Source: Flammeovirgaceae bacterium UBA5008 (lineage in GTDB: Bacteria > Bacteroidota > Bacteroidia > Cytophagales > Cyclobacteriaceae). Taken from it: 5,253 nucleotides of DNA. Below, in pieces: positions 1 through 5,253 of this stretch. The notes under the pieces were generated by a model, which did no database searches, was not told the DNA's origin, and saw nothing but the letters and a program-made list of their open reading frames with translations. The stretch covers positions 23,662 through 28,914 of the forward strand of contig DGYK01000032.1 in NCBI GenBank assembly GCA_002398365.1. The letters run 5' to 3'. A program made the position numbers and the translations under genes. Positions within the stretch are counted from its first letter, which is position 1, and every line of letters begins with the position of its first letter.

Positions 1-283
1 CTTGCATTTCTAACTCTTGCTGTATTTTTAAGCGTCCCCACTTTTTAATTCTAAACTTTCCTCCGGCAAATGCTTTCGCAAAACGTTCTTCATTTAAAAA
101 TCCCTCCACAATTAATTTAGAAATCAAATCATCTACCTCACTGGCATATAGACCGTATTCAAACAATTTGTTTTTAACTTCTCGATGCGAGCGTTCCTGG
201 TAGGCACAGTATTGTTGTATCTTAGCGAACGCAACAGTTGGCGTAAGCCTGATTTTCTTTTTGGATGATTCTTCGTCAAACAC
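1..283 (-). CDS. recX: RecX family regulatory protein, N-terminal part (cut by left window edge)
   Basis: RecX binds RecA filaments in the cytoplasm and modulates recombination and the SOS response. About 94 N-terminal codons are visible; the C-terminal remainder lies beyond base 1. The reading starts with a lysine-rich stretch and LTPTVAFAKIQQYCAYQERS, followed by HREVKNKLFEYGL. Next comes an acidic helix (SEVDDLISKLIVEGFLNEER) and then FAKAFAGGKFRIKKWGR. The QERSHREV, GFLNEERFA and KWGR segments are the conserved first and second helical repeats of RecX, in the form typical of Bacteroidota. The chosen start is a GTG at 283: an in-frame TGA lies two codons upstream (287-289), and no ATG occurs before the conserved region. 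It is divergent from tag, with only 46 bp between starts. Family assignment is firm; the GTG start is likely but inferred. Confidence 0.88.
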   Translation of the reverse strand, partial: MFDEESSKKKIRLTPTVAFAKIQQYCAYQERSHREVKNKLFEYGLYASEVDDLISKLIVEGFLNEERFAKAFAGGKFRIKKWGRLKIQQELEMQ

Positions 284-293
284 AGCTCAAAAC

Positions 294-298
294 AAGGA
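294..298 (+). promoter_or_regulatory. Shine-Dalgarno-like AAGGA upstream of an alternative tag start
   Basis: AAGGA ends 7 nt before the ATG at 306, an ideal spacing for ribosome binding. It would favour starting tag at 306 (197 aa) rather than at 330 (189 aa). Bacteroidota make little use of Shine-Dalgarno pairing, and family alignment favours 330, so this is suggestive only. Confidence 0.3.
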
Positions 299-313
299 AC
301 AAATCATGACAAT

Positions 314-321
314 CAAAAATA
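314..321 (-). promoter_or_regulatory. Possible Bacteroidota -7 element for recX
   Basis: Read on the minus strand this is TATTTTTG, matching the Bacteroidota housekeeping -7 consensus TAnnTTTG. It would place transcription start near 307, leaving about 24 nt of leader before the recX GTG. I found no clear TTTG/TTG -33 box at the expected distance. The region is A-rich, so a chance match is quite possible. Confidence 0.25.
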
Positions 322-329
322 AAATTACG

Positions 330-899
330 ATGAACGAAAAAATCAGATGCTCCTGGTGTCTCGGGTTTGATCAGTACATTCGCTACCACGATGAAGAATG
401 GGGCGTGCCGGTGCATGACGACCGGATTCATTTTGAATTCTTAATCTTGGAAGGTGCGCAGGCGGGTTTAAGTTGGTCTACCATTTTAAAAAAGAGAGAG
501 GGCTACCGCAAAGCGTTTGCTGATTTCGATCCCGCCAAGGTTGCACGATTTACCGAAGCTCGGCTTGAAAAAATATTGCTCGATCCGGGAATCGTTCGGA
601 ATCGTCTGAAAGTTTATGCTGCTGTGAACAATGCGAAGCAATTTTTAAAAATACAAAAGGAATTTGGCAGCTTCGACCGATACATCTGGCAATTTGTGAG
701 TGGAAAGCCAATTGTAAACAAGCGCAAGTCACTGAAGGAAGTGCCGGCCACCACACCGGAGTCGGACGCATTAAGCAAAGACTTAATCAAACGCGGGTTT
801 AAGTTTGTAGGCAGCACCGTGATTTATGCGCATATGCAAGCATGCGGCCTGGTGAATGATCATGTAGTGGATTGCTTTAGATATAAGGAGACGATCTAA
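330..899 (+). CDS. tag: DNA-3-methyladenine glycosylase I
   Basis: Excises 3-methyladenine from alkylated DNA, starting base excision repair in the cytoplasm (EC 3.2.2.20). The 189-aa product matches the usual length (E. coli Tag, 187 aa). Visible family hallmarks are YHDEEWGVP at 19-27, LEGAQAGLSW at 40-49, LKKRE, a FDP motif, and RGFKFVGST with MQACGLVNDHVVDC near the C-terminus. By alignment with E. coli Tag, Glu41 corresponds to Glu38 and Trp49 to Trp46 of the base-recognition pocket. The zinc-snap ligands Cys4, His17, His175 and Cys179 are all kept as Cys7, His20, His178 and Cys182, so the enzyme should be active. The start at 330 puts the first zinc Cys at the family position. In-frame ATGs at 306 (with AAGGA upstream) and 261 (which would overlap recX) are alternatives. 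It is divergent from recX; a shared DNA-damage theme is inferred only. Confidence 0.95.
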   Translation: MNEKIRCSWCLGFDQYIRYHDEEWGVPVHDDRIHFEFLILEGAQAGLSWSTILKKREGYRKAFADFDPAKVARFTEARLEKILLDPGIVRNRLKVYAAVNNAKQFLKIQKEFGSFDRYIWQFVSGKPIVNKRKSLKEVPATTPESDALSKDLIKRGFKFVGSTVIYAHMQACGLVNDHVVDCFRYKETI

Positions 900-927
900 C
901 TTATAGACAAGCATTCGTAAGTTTTGC

Positions 928-935
928 TACCTTTG
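928..935 (+). promoter_or_regulatory. Bacteroidota-type -7 promoter element (TACCTTTG)
   Basis: TACCTTTG fits the TAnnTTTG -7 consensus of the Bacteroidota primary sigma factor and lies 46 bp before the ATG of the transglutaminase-like gene. Transcription would begin around 942, giving a leader of about 40 nt. A matching TTTG -33 box is not evident at 17-23 nt upstream, so the upstream half is weak. It suggests the downstream gene is transcribed independently of tag. Confidence 0.45.
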
Positions 936-981
936 AAAATCCCTAAATCTATTTATTGTTTCATTTGACACTCTGTAGTGC

Positions 982-3516
982 ATGCGTTTTAATCCTATTC
1001 TCTGTCTAGCCATCCTGTTTTTTCTTTCCTTTACTAATTCTTTCTCACAACATCCTGCCATAAAGAAAGGACCTAAGAAATCCTGGATTGAAGACATTGG
1101 CTACAACAAAAATGCCATGCCAGAGGCAGGCCAGGAATCATCGTATTATTATTTGTTGGTAGATGAGCAAGAAAATGTAGAGGTTAAAGAATCATTCATT
1201 CACAATGTCTATAAGTTTCTTTCCAATGAGGGGCTACAAGAAATGTCGGACCTTCATTTTGAGTTTGATCCAACGTATGAACAGCTGGTTTTTCATTCCA
1301 TTACAATATTGAGAGATGGAAAGATAATCGATCAGCTACCTGCCGTAATCAAGACAATTCAACGTGAGCAGGACATGGATCGAAATCTGTATGATGGCAC
1401 ACTAACCGCTGTCGTAAATTTAAAGGATGTACGAGTTGGCGATATTGTTGAATACGCATATACGCGTAAAGGATATAACCCTGTTTTCGAAAATTTTTTC
1501 AGCCGATGGAGAAACTTCAATTTTGGAGTCCCTATTGAACGGTTCTTTCTCCGATTCAACATCCCTACTGCAATGTCTATCTCGTTAAAGTCGCTAAATA
1601 ATTCGCCTAAACCAACTATTCAAAAGAAGGATAATGCTACAGTTTATACGTGGGATATCGCAAAACAAAAGGCGCTTTTGTCAGATAAGAATGAGCCCGC
1701 TTGGTATTACCCCTATCATGGTATAGTACTTACTAATTTCAAAAACTGGCAAGAAGTAGCGCAGTGGTCATCGAAACGCTATCAGGTAACAGAATCTGAT
1801 TTCACTAAAGTAAAAAATGAATTGTTGCCTCAATTTAAAAGCGAGACAGACGAAGAGTTTGCCCTGAAAGCAATTCGGTTCGTGCAAGATGAAATAAGGT
1901 ATTTAGGTTTTGAATCTGGATTAAACTCACACAAGCCTCATTCACCCATTCAGGTTTTTCAGCAACGCTTTGGTGATTGTAAAGATAAATCATTGCTTCT
2001 GGCTACGCTGCTAAATGCGCGAGGAATTGAGTCTAATCCTGTATTGGTGAACACATCGTTTAGAGATAAGCTTGCGGAACAGCTTCCCCTTACCGGATCA
2101 TTTGATCATTGCGTGGTTCAAATTAAACTGAATAATGAAGTAACATATGTTGATCCAACAATCAGCAGTCAAGGAGGAACCGTGAAAAGTATCCAATTCC
2201 CAAATTACGGAAAGGGATTGGTAGTAAACCCAAACACAAAGGGACTAACCGATTTTCCTGATTCTTCCAAAATATTAATTCATGAAGTGTTTACCTATGA
2301 AATGGACAGTATTGGCGGTGCTGCTTTGCTTCGAATAGAAACAACCTATGAGGGTAGCGAAGCAGATTATCAACGATCTTATTATGCCGAAAACTCTTTA
2401 GAATCTATTCAAAAGGGTTATATCGATTATTATGGCAACCTGTATTCATCTATAGAGAAGAGCAAGGATATTGAAATTTATGATAATCGATCTACGAATA
2501 CATTTAAGGTGAAGGAAAACTATCGTATTAAATCATTTTGGAATTTATCATCAACACAAAGTGGTGTCATCTATTGCGAACTGTACCCTCTTTCGCTCGA
2601 AAATTATTTCAGTGTTTCCAATAAATCAAGTGCCCGAACAGCCCCCTATCGGCAGGTCTACCCTCTCCGCTATGCCAACGAGATGCATCTCATTTTGCCT
2701 GAAGAGTGGTCCATTGCCTCTGATGAAAAGAAAATAGAAACCGATTATTATCAGTATCAACAACGAATTATTTACGACAACAAATTTTTAACGATTCTAA
2801 CCAACTACACTACCAAAAGTGAGTCAATTCCAGCTACTGATTTTCCAAAGTACGTTGAAGATCATGGTAAAATGATGAATAATCTCAGCTATCAATTAAC
2901 GTATAATAAAAATTTAGTAAACACGACTACTGCGAAATGGCCCGGCATTCTGGTTTCAATTTTTTCGTTAGTGGGCGGGTTAATCCTTGCTCTCTATATT
3001 TATACACGCTATAATCCTGCCGGTTACTATCCGCCTGCCCAAGGCATTCCGATTGGCGGATGGTTGATTCTTCCGACCATCGGATTGTGCATTACGCCTA
3101 TCAGGCTAATCTATGATCTGGCTAGTAATGAAAGTCTGCTTTCAGGTAATGGTTGGTTGACATGGTTTCACAGCCGACAATACGGGTATTCACTTTTTGC
3201 CTTTGCCGAACACATCTATAATGTTGTCTTTCTGATCATTTCTATACTCGCTATCATTCTTTTTTTTCAACGAAGAACATCCTTACCAAAGATCATCACG
3301 ATTATTTATGCTGTGTCAACATTTGTGGTTATTGCTGATAATGTATTGGCCTATCAGATTGATCCTAGCGTTAACGTGGAATATAGGGACATCATAAGAA
3401 GTGTAGTTGGTGCAGCTATTTGGATTCCCTATTTCAATGTCTCTCAACGAGTCAAGAGAACGTTTGTTAACACCTATGGCTCTAACTCAGAATCTAACAC
3501 GCAATCAATTATTTAA
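982..3516 (+). CDS. Secreted DUF3857 / transglutaminase-like protein with C-terminal DUF2569-like membrane domain
   Basis: An 844-aa envelope protein of unknown substrate. A signal peptide covers residues 1-22 (MRF, a hydrophobic core, then SFS|Q). A DUF3857-like beta domain follows at roughly 55-235. A transglutaminase-like fold lies at about 285-400 with the full putative triad: Cys333 in FGDCKDKS, His376 in FDHCVV and Asp391 in YVDPT. After a second beta-rich region (about 425-640) comes a helix at 654-674. Then a DUF2569-like four-helix unit starts at GGWLILPTIGL (692-702) and ends with IWIPYFNVSQRVKRTF (813-828), the typical DUF2569 closing motif. The inferred topology places the catalytic part in the periplasm, anchored to the inner membrane. 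Such domains usually act as cysteine proteases, crosslinkers or peptide-processing enzymes; which applies here cannot be told. The ATG at 982 is directly followed by the signal peptide, and no Shine-Dalgarno is visible. Its last 8 bp overlap the end of the convergent exosortase gene. Confidence 0.88.
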   Translation: MRFNPILCLAILFFLSFTNSFSQHPAIKKGPKKSWIEDIGYNKNAMPEAGQESSYYYLLVDEQENVEVKESFIHNVYKFLSNEGLQEMSDLHFEFDPTYEQLVFHSITILRDGKIIDQLPAVIKTIQREQDMDRNLYDGTLTAVVNLKDVRVGDIVEYAYTRKGYNPVFENFFSRWRNFNFGVPIERFFLRFNIPTAMSISLKSLNNSPKPTIQKKDNATVYTWDIAKQKALLSDKNEPAWYYPYHGIVLTNFKNWQEVAQWSSKRYQVTESDFTKVKNELLPQFKSETDEEFALKAIRFVQDEIRYLGFESGLNSHKPHSPIQVFQQRFGDCKDKSLLLATLLNARGIESNPVLVNTSFRDKLAEQLPLTGSFDHCVVQIKLNNEVTYVDPTISSQGGTVKSIQFPNYGKGLVVNPNTKGLTDFPDSSKILIHEVFTYEMDSIGGAALLRIETTYEGSEADYQRSYYAENSLESIQKGYIDYYGNLYSSIEKSKDIEIYDNRSTNTFKVKENYRIKSFWNLSSTQSGVIYCELYPLSLENYFSVSNKSSARTAPYRQVYPLRYANEMHLILPEEWSIASDEKKIETDYYQYQQRIIYDNKFLTILTNYTTKSESIPATDFPKYVEDHGKMMNNLSYQLTYNKNLVNTTTAKWPGILVSIFSLVGGLILALYIYTRYNPAGYYPPAQGIPIGGWLILPTIGLCITPIRLIYDLASNESLLSGNGWLTWFHSRQYGYSLFAFAEHIYNVVFLIISILAIILFFQRRTSLPKIITIIYAVSTFVVIADNVLAYQIDPSVNVEYRDIIRSVVGAAIWIPYFNVSQRVKRTFVNTYGSNSESNTQSII

Positions 3517-4858
3517 TGGCAAGTTTATTGCTCCCCAAAATTTCCTTTAAATACTCATTCAATGTACTTTCATCTTTTGAGGTAATGTTGATGAGACAAT
3601 AGCGATTGGCACCCCGCAACATATCAGTTCGCCAGATAAACTGATCAATGGTAGCGTTAGCTCCATTAAAATACCACCAGGCAGTGTATAAATAATCGTT
3701 GCCCTTTTTCAATTTACCGCGATAGACTTCGAAATTAGCACTTTGATCTTTTCGTATGCCTTTAAACTCGTAGCCACTCCCTTTCCAGCAAATCAAAGGA
3801 GTATGCTCCATTGAAAAGAAATCAGGAATTGGCTTTACATATAAAAGCATGTCGTTGGTAATTACTTTAGAAATACCTCCTTGCATTTTTTCAACCGGTA
3901 GTTGTCCAAACGCAACCGTAGCATGTTCGATTGACCCTTCTTTGCGATCTGGATTCATTACAATGCCACAAGAAAGAATAAAAACACCAATCGCGATCAT
4001 GAGGCATTTTTGAGACCGCGATACCGTGAGCAACTTAACAGAATCTGAAACAGAAACACTGTTACCAGCATTCTTGGCCATCCACTTGCTTACAAAGTAT
4101 ACCGGGATCAAAACATAAACGACCAAGCAAAGCAGTCCAACCACCTCATGCCATGGGTTATTCGGTAATAGTTGGAATACTACTAAGAGAATGATTCGCA
4201 AAAGGTTTGAAACAACAGTGAATAAAAACACGAGACTGAAAAAAATAACCATGACCATCAACCTCAAATCTCTTTTCTCTTTCCGCAGATGCTGAGCAAT
4301 AATAAAAACCGATAACAATAAGGAAACCACCAGCATATTCAAACCCATACAAGCTTCATCTACAGAAAAATCAATTCCATTTATCCAAATTGAATTCCCC
4401 ATCACCTCTACATGCATTCCGGCTGCTTTTAAAATAGCACCTGTCCAACTGCTCAATAACAAGCGAATGGGGAAACCTAAAATTACAGATACCTGATAAA
4501 AGACAGGTGACATAAATACGATTAAGAAGTAAACCAATCCCGATACTTTGCCTACAAAAAAATCAACAAAAAAAATAATGGCGAAGGCGAGTGCTAAGAA
4601 ATAGAATACCTTATGGTGATAAACTATCGATAAAATTCCTAAAGCAATAATCCCTGCTAGCGCGAATACATTCCATCGAGATTTTCCGGTGATGTGCACC
4701 ACAAATGGCAGTAGGCAAAAACCTATGACACAATTCAGAGTCATTAGATACCAAAGCGGCAATGCGGCTATAGCGCCTACTGTACAAAAACATAGCAATA
4801 TCGCTAATAGCTTTCGGTGAGGGTGCTGCAAAAATTCAATTGACGGTTTTAAATTCAT
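3509..4858 (-). CDS. xrtN: Exosortase, XrtN type, with fused EpsI-like C-terminal domain
   Basis: A multi-pass inner-membrane cysteine protease/transpeptidase expected to cut and transfer proteins carrying a PEP-CTERM-like C-terminus. The 449-aa product has about nine hydrophobic helices between residues 16 and 300. The exosortase active site is complete: Cys170 in DEACMGLNM, Arg221 in SNLLRI and His237 in PWHEVVG. After the last helix (about 284-300) a soluble domain of about 150 residues contains EHTPLICWKGSGYEF (351-365). This resembles the H-P-x-x-C-x-x-G-x-G-W/Y signature of EpsI (DUF3485), a domain encoded beside or fused to many exosortases. The start ATG overlaps the stop of the upstream putative substrate gene (ATGA), indicating translational coupling; no Shine-Dalgarno is seen. 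The XrtN subtype rests on the adjacent substrate, the Bacteroidota setting and my recollection of the family; 'exosortase' itself is firm. Confidence 0.9.
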   Translation of the reverse strand: MNLKPSIEFLQHPHRKLLAILLCFCTVGAIAALPLWYLMTLNCVIGFCLLPFVVHITGKSRWNVFALAGIIALGILSIVYHHKVFYFLALAFAIIFFVDFFVGKVSGLVYFLIVFMSPVFYQVSVILGFPIRLLLSSWTGAILKAAGMHVEVMGNSIWINGIDFSVDEACMGLNMLVVSLLLSVFIIAQHLRKEKRDLRLMVMVIFFSLVFLFTVVSNLLRIILLVVFQLLPNNPWHEVVGLLCLVVYVLIPVYFVSKWMAKNAGNSVSVSDSVKLLTVSRSQKCLMIAIGVFILSCGIVMNPDRKEGSIEHATVAFGQLPVEKMQGGISKVITNDMLLYVKPIPDFFSMEHTPLICWKGSGYEFKGIRKDQSANFEVYRGKLKKGNDYLYTAWWYFNGANATIDQFIWRTDMLRGANRYCLINITSKDESTLNEYLKEILGSNKLAIK

Positions 4859-5253
4859 GAAGAGCGTGTATGATAGAATTTAAAGTAAAGCACTACCAAT
4901 AGAGCAATGATGATTAGAGCCCACTCGTGTGGCTCAGGAACCGCTCCATCCGATTGCTTCGAAGCATTCTTTAGACTGTCACCCTTATCTTGAATATCAA
5001 ATCGCTCATAATCTTTGGCTGTTTCCAATACGATTAAGCTGGAAACCGGAGAGACGACATATGCAGTAGTGGCTTCATCTACCAAGTCCTGGTTGACAAA
5101 ATCATCGTTGAAATAGTTTTTGCCAACCTTCCGCAACACATTATTATAAGCAAATAAACGTGCCAGATGATCGGGTGCATTGCTTGTGAGAGTTGTATCG
5201 CGAAGTGGCTGCTTGCTTATTACTATTTGTGCATCGTGTATAACAATTTGGTT
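4855..5253 (-). CDS. Putative XrtN-sorted VIT domain protein, C-terminal part (cut by right window edge)
   Basis: The frame is open from the right edge to the TGA at 4855-4857, giving 132 visible residues; the true start is outside the window. A GTG at 5139 would give a 94-aa protein but is internal, because coding sequence continues upstream of it (for example NAPDHLARLFAYNNV). The visible part has a soluble region with VVSPVSSLIVLET and DYERFDI, resembling the segment after the VWA domain in VIT/VWA proteins. A polar linker (about 4942-4990) follows. Last comes a tripartite sorting signal: VPEPHEW, one hydrophobic helix, and the tail KFYHTRSS. Together with the overlapping exosortase gene this marks it as that enzyme's substrate. 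The VIT and VWA domains themselves are not visible, so the full name is inferred from context and recollection of the XrtN-associated family. It would be exported, processed and placed at the cell surface. Confidence 0.8.
   Translation of the reverse strand, partial: NQIVIHDAQIVISKQPLRDTTLTSNAPDHLARLFAYNNVLRKVGKNYFNDDFVNQDLVDEATTAYVVSPVSSLIVLETAKDYERFDIQDKGDSLKNASKQSDGAVPEPHEWALIIIALLVVLYFKFYHTRSS
4858..4941 (-). other. PEP-CTERM-like exosortase sorting signal (encoded C-terminus)
   Basis: This stretch encodes the last 28 residues of the putative exosortase substrate. It begins with Val-Pro-Glu-Pro (4930-4941), then His-Glu-Trp, about 15 hydrophobic residues rich in Ile, Leu and Val, and a short tail containing Lys, His and Arg. 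The order motif, helix, basic tail is that of exosortase signals. The tail is less strongly basic than the Arg clusters of proteobacterial PEP-CTERM proteins. Confidence 0.85.

Noticed and set aside
550..817. Two overlapping minus-strand open frames of 67-73 codons
   Set aside because: They lie wholly antisense inside tag, whose protein is clearly conserved. Their translations resemble no known family.
898..923. Inverted repeat AACTTA ... TAAGTT straddling the end of tag, followed by TTT
   Set aside because: The stem is only 6 bp, nearly all A/T, with a 14-nt loop and a short T run. It is too weak to call a terminator.
965..970. TTGACA, identical to the sigma70 -35 consensus
   Set aside because: It lies 11 bp before the ATG at 982, leaving no room for a -10 element and leader. 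Bacteroidota promoters also use a different consensus.
1359..1562. Minus-strand open frame of 67 codons
   Set aside because: Antisense shadow within the DUF3857 domain; arginine- and serine-rich translation without recognisable features.
3260..3267. Run of eight T, and runs of seven and eight A at 4556-4575, as possible phase-variation tracts
   Set aside because: They encode Phe-rich transmembrane helices in frame. Eight bases is short, and AT-rich membrane genes show such runs by chance.
4158..4793. Two further minus-strand open frames (4158-4352 and 4611-4793)
   Set aside because: They lie out of frame within the exosortase gene on the same strand; the exosortase frame carries the catalytic motifs.
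5137..5139. GTG as the start of a 94-aa protein ending at 4855
   Set aside because: The frame stays open to the window edge, and the residues upstream continue the conserved protein, so this is an internal valine.

Overview
The window looks like chromosomal DNA of a Bacteroidota bacterium, probably of the Cytophagales type. This rests on several signs: a RecX and a Tag that read like Bacteroidota versions, a signal peptide ending in the SFS|Q style common in that phylum, a TACCTTTG promoter element (the Bacteroidota -7 consensus is TAnnTTTG), an almost complete lack of Shine-Dalgarno sequences, and an exosortase of the XrtN type, which as I recall is restricted to Bacteroidota. No database search was possible, so family names come from motif recognition.

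Layout, left to right. (1) The 5' part of recX lies on the minus strand and runs off the left edge. (2) A complete tag gene (3-methyladenine DNA glycosylase I) is divergent from it, so two DNA-repair-related genes share a very short intergenic region. (3) After an 82-bp gap with a Bacteroidota-type promoter element comes a large plus-strand gene. It encodes a secreted, membrane-anchored protein with a DUF3857 domain, a transglutaminase-like domain with an intact Cys-His-Asp triad, and a C-terminal four-helix DUF2569-like membrane domain. (4) Converging on it, with the two 3' ends overlapping by 8 bp, is a minus-strand operon of two genes. The upstream gene, which enters from the right edge, ends in a PEP-CTERM-like sorting signal (VPEP, one transmembrane helix, short polar/basic tail). 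The downstream gene overlaps it by 4 bp (ATGA) and encodes an exosortase with the Cys, Arg and His active-site residues and a fused EpsI-like C-terminal domain.

The most interesting content is the right-hand operon. It looks like a dedicated one-enzyme, one-substrate exosortase system: XrtN with the C-terminus of its 'XrtN system VIT domain protein'. The substrate would be exported, held in the inner membrane by its C-terminal helix, cut near VPEP by the exosortase encoded just downstream, and passed to the cell surface or a surface polymer. The large transglutaminase-like protein also acts outside the cytoplasm, but nothing in the sequence links it to the exosortase beyond position.

The window is densely coding. 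I see no tRNA, rRNA, CRISPR, insertion sequence or long repeat, and no stretch over 300 bases lacks a gene.
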